Below are positions 34,829 to 43,837 of a stretch of 64,000 bases of DNA, piece by piece. The stretch lies in NCBI RefSeq assembly GCF_030269905.1, contig NZ_BSVC01000006.1, positions 364,070 to 428,069 of the forward strand, written 5' to 3'. The notes below the pieces were generated by a model, which was given only the letters and a program-made list of their open reading frames with translations, was not told the origin of the DNA and did not search any database. How positions within the stretch are numbered: the stretch's first letter is position 1; the number at the start of each line of letters is the position of its first letter. The position numbers were made by a program, and so were the translations under genes. The DNA is from Pelosinus sp. IPA-1 (GTDB lineage: Bacteria > Bacillota > Negativicutes > DSM-13327).

Positions 34829-35386
34829 ATGAATGAAGTTATTAATACTATTAAGACTCGACGAAGTGTACGTATTTACCGAGAGGAACAAATTAAGGAA
34901 GAGGAACTACAGTTGATTCTAGAGGCTGGTTTATGGGCACCGAGTGGCCATAATGCTCAGCCATGGCATATTACTGTTATTCAAGATAGAAAACTAATAG
35001 AACATATGAGTCATGTTGCTACACAAGATATGGCCCAATCAACTTTACAATGGGTGGCCCGTATGGGGCGTAGTGGGCGAAATCTCTTTTATAATGCTCC
35101 AACTGTGCTTATTGTATCAGGTAAGAAAGAAGAAGATACTATGCTTAGCTCTGTTGTAGACTGTTCAGCTGCAATTCAAAATATATTATTGGCTGCGGAA
35201 TCACTAGATATCGGTTCTTGTTGGATTGGGTTAATTCGATTCTTTTTTGCTCATGAGATGGAAGTTGAGAAACTACAGTTACCAGCAGGATATAAGCCTT
35301 TATATGCTGTTTGTTTAGGATATAAGGCACGAACGAATGGTCGAGGCCCAGAACGTAAGAATGGAACTGTTAGTTATATTCGATAA
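34829..35386 (+). CDS. Nitroreductase family protein
   Basis: This 185-residue FMN-dependent oxidoreductase belongs to the nitroreductase fold. Family features are TIKTRRSVRIYREEQI (FMN-phosphate-binding Arg residues at about 9-12), GLWAPSGHNAQPWHITVI (about 31-48), SAAIQNILLAAESLDIGSCWIGL in the middle, and the C-terminal CLGYKA segment. AAAGGAG precedes the ATG. The family reduces nitro-compounds, quinones or flavins with NAD(P)H; no substrate can be named. It appears to be a single-gene unit. Confidence 0.9.
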   Translation: MNEVINTIKTRRSVRIYREEQIKEEELQLILEAGLWAPSGHNAQPWHITVIQDRKLIEHMSHVATQDMAQSTLQWVARMGRSGRNLFYNAPTVLIVSGKKEEDTMLSSVVDCSAAIQNILLAAESLDIGSCWIGLIRFFFAHEMEVEKLQLPAGYKPLYAVCLGYKARTNGRGPERKNGTVSYIR

Positions 35387-35493
35387 TTTTAAAGTAATAA
35401 GAATCGCTTATTGTTTTTTTAGATACCAGAAATAGAGTATAATGAAATAATCTATAAATAAATAATAATTATATGATATAAAGAGGAGATAAG

Positions 35494-36648
35494 ATGAGTA
35501 ATTCATTTGAAGCAATAGGCATAACTACATCAATGATAGAAGGATTGGGTAAGGCTGGAATCAATGTTCCTACTGGGATACAGGAAAAGGTAATTCCCTT
35601 GGCCTTACTTGGAAAGGACATCATAGGGCAATCGGCAACTGGTACAGGTAAAACATTAGCATATTTATTACCTTTATTCCAAAAAATCGATACGACGAAA
35701 CGTGAAATGCAGGCCATGATTCTTGCACCTACTCATGAACTTGCTATTCAGATACAACGGCAAATTGAGGTCTTGGCGAAAAATTCAGAACTACCTATAA
35801 CTTCAACCCCGATTATCGGAAATGTAAATATCGCGAGGCAGATTGATAAGTTAAAAGAGAAACCTCACATTATAGTAGGATCTAGTGGTAGAATATTAGA
35901 ATTGATACAAAAAAAGAAAATAACATCTCAGACAATAAAGACTATTATTATTGATGAAGCGGACCGATTACTAGACGATAGAAATGTTGATAGTGTGAAA
36001 GCTGTACTAAAAACAACATTAAGAGATCGACAGGTCTTGTTATTTTCGGCGACGATAACTCCGCAAACGTTGGTATTAGCTACAGGAATTATGCGCGATC
36101 CGGAGGTTATTACCGTTGCAGAAGAATCTAGTGATAGGCCTGATATTACTCATATGTATTTTGTTGCAGAACAAAGAGATAAGGCTGAAGTAGTACGCAA
36201 AATGGTAAGGTTAGTAAATGCTGAGCGTGCATTGGTTTTCATCAATAAAAGTGAAGATATCGAAGAGACTACGGCAAAACTTGTCTATCATGGACTAAAA
36301 GCTGCTGGTATACACGGTAGTTCTATAAAAGGTGATCGTAAAAGATCTTTAGAAGAATTTCGGAAGGGGAAAGTTAATCTTCTGGTTGCTTCGGATGTAG
36401 CAGCACGAGGACTAGATATCGTTGGTGTAGATTATGTGTTTAATCTGGATCTGCCTGAAGATCCGCAAATATATTTACATCGTGTAGGCCGCACTGGGCG
36501 AGCAGGTAAAAGTGGTATTGCTATCTCTATTGTCACTAAAAAGGAAGTTGCCTTGATTCACAAATATGAGAAATTCTTAAAAATAAATATAGCACCCAAA
36601 TATATGGAACATGGCAAAATATTTGATAGTGGCAAAACTCGTAAGTAG
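35494..36648 (+). CDS. DEAD-box RNA helicase
   Basis: This 384-residue ATP-dependent RNA helicase consists almost only of the two RecA domains. Motifs in order: a Q-motif-like F-x-A-I-G-I... stretch with Gln30, motif I SATGTGKT (47-54), Ia APTHELAIQ, II IIDEADRLLDD, III FSATI, IV ALVFINKSE, V VASDVAARGLDIVGVDYV, and VI HRVGRTGRAGKSG. It lacks the C-terminal extensions of CshA or DbpA, so its RNA target is open. GAGGAG lies before the ATG. A terminator follows at 36695. Confidence 0.93.
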   Translation: MSNSFEAIGITTSMIEGLGKAGINVPTGIQEKVIPLALLGKDIIGQSATGTGKTLAYLLPLFQKIDTTKREMQAMILAPTHELAIQIQRQIEVLAKNSELPITSTPIIGNVNIARQIDKLKEKPHIIVGSSGRILELIQKKKITSQTIKTIIIDEADRLLDDRNVDSVKAVLKTTLRDRQVLLFSATITPQTLVLATGIMRDPEVITVAEESSDRPDITHMYFVAEQRDKAEVVRKMVRLVNAERALVFINKSEDIEETTAKLVYHGLKAAGIHGSSIKGDRKRSLEEFRKGKVNLLVASDVAARGLDIVGVDYVFNLDLPEDPQIYLHRVGRTGRAGKSGIAISIVTKKEVALIHKYEKFLKINIAPKYMEHGKIFDSGKTRK

Positions 36649-36694
36649 AATTGTTTTGCAAATGATTAATAGAATGGACGTATAAAGTAATTTT

Positions 36695-36724
36695 AGACTT
36701 GGCGCAAAGCTAAGTCTTTTTTTT
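36695..36724 (+). terminator. Intrinsic terminator after the DEAD-box gene
   Basis: AGACTTGGC pairs with GCTAAGTCT (one mismatch) across GCAAA, followed by eight T. Confidence 0.85.
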
Positions 36725-36793
36725 ATTATATATTTTGTTTTGTATGCAAATATAATGTGATACATATAATAAAGTAGGAAAGGAGTGAGGGTG

Positions 36794-37711
36794 GTGAAAT
36801 TGCTTTCTGTTGGCTTAAGCGGAACAACCCAAGATATACGCGAGAAACTCCAACTGGATTGTAAAACGCTAATAAAGGACGGATATAGAGTAGCTATTGA
36901 TGAAACGAATAAAGGACATTATACTTTTATTGGTTGTAACGTAATGGAAGGTGAGTTGTCTTTTCGTAATTATGAACGAATAAAGAATGCCGTCAAACAT
37001 CATGTTGCCCAAATGCTGGCCGAATTGATTATTTCACGAGAAGAAAAAAAGATCGTTTACAAAATTATCGAACATAATTATTATTATTTTTCTGAAGAAG
37101 AACGTAAAATTATTTACGATAATGCATTGCATTTACTGAATGATAACTATGGTGTAGTTGCAGATTTTGGATTTGGCATGCGTTGTAAAAGTATAGTAGA
37201 AAAGATTGGGGAATATCTTGATTCTCATCATGAGCTAGTTTTGGAGGGATTTGTAAATTTTAGATTAAAAGAATATCGAGAAAATTTAGCAAAAGTGGTA
37301 GATACAGCTGTAGATGATTTTATGATGGAATTGGAATACAAAGAGTTTATTCGTGTATTGCGATATTTTGTTACAATTCAAGAGCCGCAAATGGAAGAAG
37401 TACACGTTGTGATTATTAACTGTGGAACTTATAAAATTTTGGATGAACAAGGAAACCTAATTAACAATCAAATGTTAGAAACATTTGCAACGAATAGTGA
37501 TGAAACAATTAATTATGAAGATTTGTTAATTACAGCTCTTATTACAATAGCTCCTTACAGCGTTATGGTTCACGTTGATGATAATTATCGGTCTGCTACC
37601 CAAGGTGTAGTAGATATTATAAAAAATATTTTTGAGGGTAGGTTTATGGTATGTAATGGGTGTGATTTTTGTATAAAAGCTTATAAGGAATATTTTACAC
37701 CTCCTAGCTGA
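36794..37711 (+). CDS. ytxC: YtxC-like sporulation protein
   Basis: This roughly 305-residue cytosolic protein of the YtxC family lies just upstream of thrS, as in Bacillus. Recognisable features are the central YYYFSEEERKIIYDNALHLL region, the FVNFRLKEYRENLAKVVDTAVDDFMMELEYKEFIRVLRYFV block typical of the family, and a C-terminal ...CNGCDFCIKAY with three cysteines. Start choice is uncertain: GTG 36794 fits AAAGGAG (8-nt gap) best; GTG 36791 and 36785 are in frame. The molecular role is unknown; the family is tied to endospore formers. Confidence 0.8.
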   Translation: MKLLSVGLSGTTQDIREKLQLDCKTLIKDGYRVAIDETNKGHYTFIGCNVMEGELSFRNYERIKNAVKHHVAQMLAELIISREEKKIVYKIIEHNYYYFSEEERKIIYDNALHLLNDNYGVVADFGFGMRCKSIVEKIGEYLDSHHELVLEGFVNFRLKEYRENLAKVVDTAVDDFMMELEYKEFIRVLRYFVTIQEPQMEEVHVVIINCGTYKILDEQGNLINNQMLETFATNSDETINYEDLLITALITIAPYSVMVHVDDNYRSATQGVVDIIKNIFEGRFMVCNGCDFCIKAYKEYFTPPS

Positions 37712-37728
37712 AACAGTTACTATAGATC

Positions 37729-37757
37729 TTGACAATCATATTGAAAATAGATATTAT
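37729..37757 (+). promoter_or_regulatory. Sigma-A promoter of thrS
   Basis: TTGACA-17-TATTAT, a near-consensus promoter placed just before the thrS T-box leader. Confidence 0.8.
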
Positions 37758-37764
37758 TATTTTA

Positions 37765-38062
37765 ATAATTAAATTTGTAAAAGTAATGCAAAGGATAAGA
37801 CAATAGTGTAACTGTTGTTTCAGAGAAAAGATGTCGTAGGCTGTGAGCATCTTTACGTACACCATTATTGTTACCACCTTTAAACTGCTATGCTGAAAAT
37901 TTTATGCGATTAATTACGTAAGTACTTGATTGTCTTTATAAAATAGTAAGCTGTGCCGGGGTAATTCCCGTTATCAAAAATTGAGATGGGCTTTGGCCAA
38001 TCAGGGTGGAATCGCGGGTTATAACTCTCGTCCCTATATGGGGATGAGAGTTTATTTTTTTT
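37765..38062 (+). promoter_or_regulatory. T-box leader of thrS (Thr-tRNA sensing)
   Basis: The untranslated leader carries the T-box core AGGGTGGAATCGCGGG at 38003-38018, a candidate Thr specifier ACC at 37873-37875 (ACC repeats at 37876-37878), and a terminator (ACTCTC...GAGAGT, 38024-38051, then a T-run). Uncharged Thr-tRNA should stabilise the antiterminator and switch thrS on. The core has AATC where ACC or TACC is commoner. Confidence 0.88.
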
Positions 38063-38092
38063 GAAGAAGATGCATGAGGAGGAAGGTTTAAA

Positions 38093-40000
38093 ATGAAGAT
38101 TCAAATTACGCTAAAAGATGGAAGTCTGCGTGAGGTTGAGCAGGGAACAACTCTTGCTGAATTTGCAGCATCCATTAGCCGTAGTTTAGCCAAAAGTGCT
38201 GTAGCTGCAAAGGTGGATGGTCAAGTAACCGATTTGCCAATTAAACTAGAAAAGGATGCGAAAGTAGAATTTCTTACTTTCCAGGATGCTGAAGGACGTG
38301 ATGCCTTCCGCCATACATCATCACATATCTTGGCTCAGGCTGTAAAACGTTTGTATGCTAATGCAAAAATAGCAATTGGCCCAGCTATCGCCAATGGCTT
38401 TTATTATGATTTTGATATGGCTTCTGCCTTCACGGTAGACGATTTGGCGAAGATTCAAGCCGAAATGGAGAAGATTGTTAAGGAAGATTTTCCAATCGAA
38501 AGAATGGAGGTTGACCGCGATGAGGCTATTCGTATATTTGAGAAATTAGGTGAAGATTACAAAGTAGAATTGATTAGGGATTTGCCTGCTGATGTAACGA
38601 TATCCATGTATAAACAAGGGGAGTTCATTGATTTATGTGCTGGCCCACATCTTTCATCAACAGGAAAAGTAAAGGCTATCAAACTACAGAGTGTAGCTGG
38701 TGCTTATTGGCGCGGTGATGAAAAACGTAAGATGTTGCAAAGAATTTATGGTACTTCTTTTGAAAAGAAAGCGGAGTTAGATGAATATATTACTATGTTG
38801 GAAGAGGCTGCGAAACGAGATCATCGTAAATTAGGTAAAGAACTTGACTTGTTTAGCATCCAAGAAGAGGGGCCGGGATTCCCATTTTTCCATCCTAAGG
38901 GTATGGTTCTTAGAAATGAATTGGAAAATTTCTGGCGGAAATTACATTTTAAATATAGATACCAAGAAATTAAGACTCCGATTATTTTAAATCAAAAGCT
39001 ATGGCAACAGTCCGGTCATTGGGATCACTATCGAGAAAATATGTATTTTACCAAAATTGATAATGAAGGATACGCAGTAAAACCAATGAATTGTCCAGGC
39101 GGAATTTTAGTATATCGTACCCAACACCATAGTTATCGGGATTTTCCTCTTAGAACAGCTGAGTTAGGATTAGTACACCGTCACGAAATCTCGGGAGCAT
39201 TACATGGGTTAATGCGTGTGCGGAGTTTTACCCAAGACGATGCTCATATTTTTATGTTGCCAGCACAAATTAAATCAGAGATACAAGGCGTAATTGATTT
39301 ATTTGATACTGTGTATAGTACATTCGGTTTGTCTTATCATGCAGAATTAAGCACAAAACCAGAAAAAGCAATGGGTTCTGATGAAGTGTGGGAAGTAACA
39401 ACTAATGCTCTTAGAGAGGCTTTGGAAGAACGGGGGATGGAGTACCGTGTAAACGAAGGCGATGGTGCTTTCTACGGTCCTAAAATTGATTTTCACCTTA
39501 GAGATTCTATAGGCCGTACTTGGCAGTGCGGTACGATCCAATTGGATATGCAGATGCCAGAAAAGTTTGATCTTACCTATGTAGGAGAAGATGGGCAAAA
39601 ACATCGTCCTGTTATGATCCATCGTGTAGCGTTTGGTAGTATGGAAAGATTTATCGGAATTTTGATCGAACACTATGCTGGTGCCTTTCCGACTTGGTTA
39701 TCACCTGTACAGGTTAAAATTTTACCGATTACTGACCGCCAAGCAGAATATGCAAAAGAATTGGCTGCTACTATGTTTGAACAAGAAATACGTGTAGAAG
39801 TAGATGAACGTAGTGAAAAAATTGGTTACAAGATTCGTGAAGCACAATTAGAAAAAATTCCTTATATCTTAGTTGTTGGCGACAAAGAAGTGGAATCAAA
39901 TAGCGTTGCTGTGCGTAAACGTGGTCAAGGTGATATTGGTGCACAAAATGCTACTGAATTTATTGCTACTCTATTAAAAGAAATAAAAGAAAAACAATAA
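38093..40000 (+). CDS. thrS: Threonyl-tRNA synthetase
   Basis: This 635-residue class II synthetase charges tRNA-Thr in the cytosol. Order of domains: an N-terminal TGS domain (about 1-62), the second additional domain with FRHTSSHILAQAVKRL (about 70) and the editing-site CAGPH (about 180), the catalytic core (about 240-530) with MNCPGGILVYRTQHHSYRDFPLR and motif 2 around HRHEISGALHGLMRVRSFTQDDAHIF, and the C-terminal anticodon-binding domain. The length is standard. GAGGAGG precedes the ATG. It is controlled by the T-box upstream. Confidence 0.97.
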   Translation: MKIQITLKDGSLREVEQGTTLAEFAASISRSLAKSAVAAKVDGQVTDLPIKLEKDAKVEFLTFQDAEGRDAFRHTSSHILAQAVKRLYANAKIAIGPAIANGFYYDFDMASAFTVDDLAKIQAEMEKIVKEDFPIERMEVDRDEAIRIFEKLGEDYKVELIRDLPADVTISMYKQGEFIDLCAGPHLSSTGKVKAIKLQSVAGAYWRGDEKRKMLQRIYGTSFEKKAELDEYITMLEEAAKRDHRKLGKELDLFSIQEEGPGFPFFHPKGMVLRNELENFWRKLHFKYRYQEIKTPIILNQKLWQQSGHWDHYRENMYFTKIDNEGYAVKPMNCPGGILVYRTQHHSYRDFPLRTAELGLVHRHEISGALHGLMRVRSFTQDDAHIFMLPAQIKSEIQGVIDLFDTVYSTFGLSYHAELSTKPEKAMGSDEVWEVTTNALREALEERGMEYRVNEGDGAFYGPKIDFHLRDSIGRTWQCGTIQLDMQMPEKFDLTYVGEDGQKHRPVMIHRVAFGSMERFIGILIEHYAGAFPTWLSPVQVKILPITDRQAEYAKELAATMFEQEIRVEVDERSEKIGYKIREAQLEKIPYILVVGDKEVESNSVAVRKRGQGDIGAQNATEFIATLLKEIKEKQ

Positions 40001-40014
40001 GTTCATTTTAGTGC

Positions 40015-40046
40015 TTGACATTAAAACTATCTAATGATAATATAAT
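40015..40046 (+). promoter_or_regulatory. Sigma-A promoter of the infC operon
   Basis: TTGACA-17-TAATAT; an overlapping TATAAT at 40041-40046 would have a 20-nt spacer. It lies just behind thrS. Confidence 0.7.
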
Positions 40047-40061
40047 CAAGTACTCAAGATA

Positions 40062-40190
40062 TTGAGTTAAGCAGAAGCCATCCGCTTCTCACCTTACAAC
40101 GCATAGGCAGTTAGTGAGGTTATGACAGCATATTTGTTTTATTATGCTTTTGTTGCGGGTGGTATTTATACCATCCGTTTTATTTATATG
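40062..40190 (+). promoter_or_regulatory. L20-type ribosomal protein leader of infC-rpmI-rplT
   Basis: The structured leader contains GCAGAAG...CTTCTC, CACCTTAC and GTGAGGTTATGAC, and ends in a terminator-like hairpin (GGTGGTAT with ATACCATCC, then TTTTATTT at about 40155-40180). Position and layout match the L20 leader, in which excess L20 protein promotes premature termination. No probabilistic model was run. Confidence 0.65.
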
Positions 40191-40219
40191 TAGCCAAATT
40201 TATCAGGGGGTGAGCGACA

Positions 40220-40738
40220 ATTAGCAAAGACACATTAAGAATTAACGAGGAAATCAGGGCTAGGGAAGTTCGTTTGACTAGTGCGACTAATGAACCATTA
40301 GGAATTGTCCAATTAAGGGATGCGTTGCAAATGGCAGCGGAACAACATCTTGATCTAGTGGAAGTAGCGCCAACAGCTAAACCACCAGTATGTCGTATTA
40401 TGGACTTTGGTAAGTTCAAATATGAGCAACAAAAACGTGACAAAGAAACTAAGAAAAAACAAAAAGTTGTAACTGTCAAAGAAGTTAAACTACGTCCAAA
40501 CATTGAGGATCATGACTTTGATGTTAAATTTAAAAACGCTCAACGCTTTCTTGAAGATGGTGACAAAGTAAAAGTAACCATCATGTTCCGTGGAAGGGAA
40601 TTGTCCCATCCCGAACTAGGGAAGAAAGTTTTGGATAAAATGGCCAGCCAAATTAAAGATCTTGCCAATATTGAGCGCGCGGCTCGGCTTGAAGGAAAAA
40701 ATATGATAATGATTCTGGCGCCTAAGCCACAGAATTAA
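40220..40738 (+). CDS. infC: Translation initiation factor IF-3 (ATT start)
   Basis: The protein (about 172 residues) binds the 30S subunit and controls start-codon choice. The first in-frame ATG (40274) would remove the conserved N-terminal helix. ATT at 40220, 7 nt after a strong AGGGGGTGAG, gives the family-typical beginning (SKDTLRINEEIRAREVRL...). A rare ATT start is the known autoregulatory feature of infC genes. The N-domain, the lysine-rich linker (KYEQQKRDKETKKKQKVV) and the C-domain (VTIMFRGRELSH) are all present. First gene of infC-rpmI-rplT. Confidence 0.95.
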   Translation: MSKDTLRINEEIRAREVRLTSATNEPLGIVQLRDALQMAAEQHLDLVEVAPTAKPPVCRIMDFGKFKYEQQKRDKETKKKQKVVTVKEVKLRPNIEDHDFDVKFKNAQRFLEDGDKVKVTIMFRGRELSHPELGKKVLDKMASQIKDLANIERAARLEGKNMIMILAPKPQN

Positions 40739-40753
40739 GAAGGGAGACCAATT

Positions 40754-40951
40754 ATGCCAAAAATGAAAACACGTAGAGCTGCTGCTAAACGCTTTAAAGT
40801 TACTGGTAGTGGTGAGTTCAAACGTTCTAAAGCTTTTAAACGTCACATCCTTGAGAAAAAAGGTCCAGCTCGTAAACGCAATTTGCGTAAAGCTGGTTTG
40901 GTTAGTAAAGCTGACCACGAACGCGTAACGAAAATGCTTCCTTACGCCTAA
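40754..40951 (+). CDS. rpmI: 50S ribosomal protein L35
   Basis: The 65-residue basic ribosomal protein begins [19 protein letters not shown], typical of L35, with [18 protein letters not shown] in the middle. It lies 15 nt after infC behind GAAGGGAG and just before rplT, in the universal infC-rpmI-rplT order. Confidence 0.98.
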   Translation: MPKMKTRRAAAKRFKVTGSGEFKRSKAFKRHILEKKGPARKRNLRKAGLVSKADHERVTKMLPYA

Positions 40952-40983
40952 AATTGACATATATTAAATAGGGGGTACAGCAC

Positions 40984-41340
40984 ATGCCAAGAGTTAAAAA
41001 AGGCGTGACAGCACATAAACGTCATAAAAAAATTCTAAAGTTAGCTAAAGGTTATAGAGGTTCTAAGAGCAAACTGTTCAAAAAAGCAAATGAAACAGTA
41101 ATGAAAGCTCTTTATTATGCTCGTCGTGATCGTCGTGCGAAAAAAGGCGAATTCCGTAGATTGTGGATTTCTCGTATTAATGCTGCAGCTCGTTTAAATG
41201 GTCTTTCTTACAGCAAATTGATTAGTGGTTTAAATAAAGCTGGTGTAGAAGTAAACCGTAAAATGATGGCTGATTTTGCAGTAAACGATATGTCTGCTTT
41301 TGCTAAACTTGTTGAAATTGCTAAAGAGCAAGTTAAATAG
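40984..41340 (+). CDS. rplT: 50S ribosomal protein L20
   Basis: This 118-residue protein binds 23S rRNA early in 50S assembly and probably represses its own operon through the leader at 40062. [25 protein letters not shown] and [26 protein letters not shown] are family signatures. AGGGGG precedes the ATG. A terminator follows directly. Confidence 0.98.
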   Translation: MPRVKKGVTAHKRHKKILKLAKGYRGSKSKLFKKANETVMKALYYARRDRRAKKGEFRRLWISRINAAARLNGLSYSKLISGLNKAGVEVNRKMMADFAVNDMSAFAKLVEIAKEQVK

Positions 41341-41345
41341 AAAAG

Positions 41346-41376
41346 AATCCTAGACTTTGGGTCTAGGATTTTTTTA
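41346..41376 (+). terminator. Intrinsic terminator after rplT
   Basis: AATCCTAGAC pairs with GTCTAGGATT across a TTTGG loop, followed by seven T. Confidence 0.92.
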
Positions 41377-41496
41377 TGCATCATATCATTAAAATATTAT
41401 TTAAAATATTCTTAATATTGCAGGTTTTTAACGATGCATCGCGAATAAAATAAACTAACTTAAAGTAAAATTTAACCGTTGAGGAGGGATTTTATT

Positions 41497-42345
41497 TTGG
41501 CATTGGTAACAATGAATGATTTGCTTCAGGATGCACGTAATCGAAAATATGCAGTTGGCGGTTTTAATGTATTTAATCTGGAGACACTGTGTGCTGTCGT
41601 GGAAGTTGCGGAAGAATTGAAGACTCCTTTGGTGCTCGGCATTACAGAACGATTTTTTAAATTTGTTGATGTAGATACCTTAAGTGCGGCTATGGTACGT
41701 GCTGCACAAAAATCATCCGTCCCAATCGCACTTCACTTAGACCATGGTTATACTTATGAAGGAATTATTAAAGCAATACGCTGGGGTTTTACGTCTGTGA
41801 TGTTTGATGGATCATCCTTGTCTGTTGTTGAAAATTTAAAACGTACAAAAGAAGTTACACGTATAGCCCATTCCCTCGGCGTATCTGTTGAAGGTGAATT
41901 GGGCTATGTTGGTTGTTGTGAACATGCTGATGATATTAATGAAGACAATATTGTTACATGTGATGTAGCGGCAAACTTTGTGGATAAAACTAATATTGAT
42001 GCTTTGGCTGTTTCGGTAGGCAATCATCATGGCGCATACCGCGGTACTACAAATTTGAATATTGCTAGATTAAGTCAATTAAATTCTGTAATTAATGTTC
42101 CCTTAGTTATGCATGGAGGTTCTAGGCTTAGTAGTGATGATTATTTAAACTCTATAAAATATGGAATAACTAAGATTAACATTCCTACAGATACATCTAT
42201 GGCGGCAAGTGAAAAACTTAGAACAGAACTGTTAGAAAATCCAGGAGCTAATTATATTTCTTTAATGTCTGCGGTTAAAAAGGGAGTTAAAAATTCAGTT
42301 CGTAAATATATGTTACATTTCAATTGTATTTCCAAAGCAATATAG
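41497..42345 (+). CDS. Class II fructose-bisphosphate aldolase family protein
   Basis: The protein (about 282 residues) belongs to the zinc-dependent aldolase fold. TTG 41497 is chosen: GGAGGG lies 8 nt upstream and (M)ALVTMNDLL aligns with known N-termini; the longer frame from 41479 starts before the ribosome site. Catalytic LHLDHG (about 80-85), SVMFDGSSL, VEGELGYVG and the HGAY zinc ligand are present. The usual phosphate loop HGGSG reads HGGSR, and the usual NxNTD/NIDTD reads NIPTD. It may therefore handle another sugar phosphate or be the Fba of this strain; both remain possible. Confidence 0.8.
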   Translation: MALVTMNDLLQDARNRKYAVGGFNVFNLETLCAVVEVAEELKTPLVLGITERFFKFVDVDTLSAAMVRAAQKSSVPIALHLDHGYTYEGIIKAIRWGFTSVMFDGSSLSVVENLKRTKEVTRIAHSLGVSVEGELGYVGCCEHADDINEDNIVTCDVAANFVDKTNIDALAVSVGNHHGAYRGTTNLNIARLSQLNSVINVPLVMHGGSRLSSDDYLNSIKYGITKINIPTDTSMAASEKLRTELLENPGANYISLMSAVKKGVKNSVRKYMLHFNCISKAI

Positions 42346-42369
42346 CTTATACTACAAATTATAATAAAG

Positions 42370-42406
42370 AAAAACCTACCTTCTAGAAAAATTAGGTAGG
42401 TTTTTT
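42370..42406 (+). terminator. Intrinsic terminator after the aldolase gene
   Basis: AAACCTACC pairs with GGTAGGTTT across a 13-nt loop, then T6. The T-run ends three bases before an in-frame ATG (42409) of the next gene. Confidence 0.85.
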
Positions 42407-42462
42407 CTATGAGTAATGCTACAATGAAAAGATATGCAAAGTTCAAAAATGGAGTGAAGGAA

Positions 42463-43824
42463 TTGAAATTACAGACTAGTTTTTCCAATTTGCTTGATCT
42501 TTCAGAGTGGAAGCTTACACCTTATCAAATTTTAGTGTTAGGCTTTGCAGGACTCATCTTAGTTGGAGCTTTGTTTCTGATGACACCTATTGCTTCGGTG
42601 ACTGGGCAAAGATTATCTTTTGTAGACGCGTTATTTACTGCTACATCGGCAGTGTGTGTAACGGGCCTGGTTGTAGTGGATACTGGGACTTATTTTTCTT
42701 TGTTTGGGCAACTTGTAATTATTTTTCTTATTCAGGCCGGAGGCCTTGGCATTATGACGATGGCGACTTTAATGGCATTAATTATGCGTCGTAAAATTCA
42801 ACTTCGTGAACGACTTATTATGCAAGAAGCTCTAAATCACATGACGGTATCAGGGGTTGTTCGGTTAACCCAGTATATTATTATGGCAACATTTCTTATT
42901 GAGTTTATTGGTGGGACGATTTTGGCCATTCGATGGTATTTTGACTTGGGGGCAAAGGGAATTTATTTTGGCTATTGGCATGCAATTTCCTCATTTTGTA
43001 ACGCTGGATTTGATTTGTTTGGTAATTTTAGTAGCTTAACACACTATGTTGATGATATTACTGTTAACCTTGTTGTTACCACGTTGATTATTTTAGGCGG
43101 TATTGGTTTTACCGTGATTTTTGATGTGTGGGATAATCGTCAATGGCATAATTTTTCATTACATACTAAGCTGGTTCTTACGACTTCTTCAGTACTGCTT
43201 TTCGTTGGTACTATAATTATTTTCTTGCTGGAGCTAAATAATCCAGAGACGCTTGGTGAATTATCTTGGAAGGGGAAGATTCTAGCTAGTTATTTTCAAT
43301 CTGTGACACCTAGGACTGCAGGGTATAATACAATTGATATCGGAAAAATGCAGGATGCTTCTTTATTTTTTACGATTATATTAATGTTTATTGGTGCTTC
43401 TCCTGCATCTACAGGCGGTGGCGTAAAAACAACTACATTAGGTGTGATGATAGCCGCAATATGGGCTTTAATTACAGGCAAAAATGACGCAGAATTATTT
43501 CGGCGCCGTATTAACCAAAATATTATCTATAAAGCATTTACAGTATTCTTTATCGCGGCAGCTTTAGTGATCTTTGTGACAATGATGATGAGTATTAGTG
43601 AAAAGTTTTCTTTTTTAAATATATTATTTGAAGTTGTATCTGCTTTTGGTACAGTAGGATTAACTACAGGTATAACAAGTTCATTAACGGTGCACGGTAA
43701 ATTGTGGCTGATTGTGACTATGTTTGCAGGCCGGGTAGGTCCAGTGACCTTAGCCTTAGCTTTGGCTCTGCGAAGTAGAAAAGGTGCGGTTCAATACCCT
43801 GAAGGTAAGGTCAATATTGGTTAA
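42463..43824 (+). CDS. ktrB: TrkH/KtrB-type potassium uptake membrane subunit
   Basis: This K+ channel-like translocator of the Trk/Ktr/HKT family has four repeated membrane-pore-membrane units. Filter-type segments are ATSAVCVTGLVVVDTGTYF, SSFCNAGFDLFGNF, VTPRTAGYNTIDIG and VSAFGTVGLTTGI, each with the conserved Gly. TTG 42463 has GGAG 8 nt upstream and gives a KtrB-like N-terminus. An ATG at 42409 would add 18 residues but sits at the end of a terminator T-run without a ribosome site. The KtrA regulator follows 13 nt later. Confidence 0.88.
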   Translation: MKLQTSFSNLLDLSEWKLTPYQILVLGFAGLILVGALFLMTPIASVTGQRLSFVDALFTATSAVCVTGLVVVDTGTYFSLFGQLVIIFLIQAGGLGIMTMATLMALIMRRKIQLRERLIMQEALNHMTVSGVVRLTQYIIMATFLIEFIGGTILAIRWYFDLGAKGIYFGYWHAISSFCNAGFDLFGNFSSLTHYVDDITVNLVVTTLIILGGIGFTVIFDVWDNRQWHNFSLHTKLVLTTSSVLLFVGTIIIFLLELNNPETLGELSWKGKILASYFQSVTPRTAGYNTIDIGKMQDASLFFTIILMFIGASPASTGGGVKTTTLGVMIAAIWALITGKNDAELFRRRINQNIIYKAFTVFFIAAALVIFVTMMMSISEKFSFLNILFEVVSAFGTVGLTTGITSSLTVHGKLWLIVTMFAGRVGPVTLALALALRSRKGAVQYPEGKVNIG

Positions 43825-43837
43825 GGAGTTGATTTAA

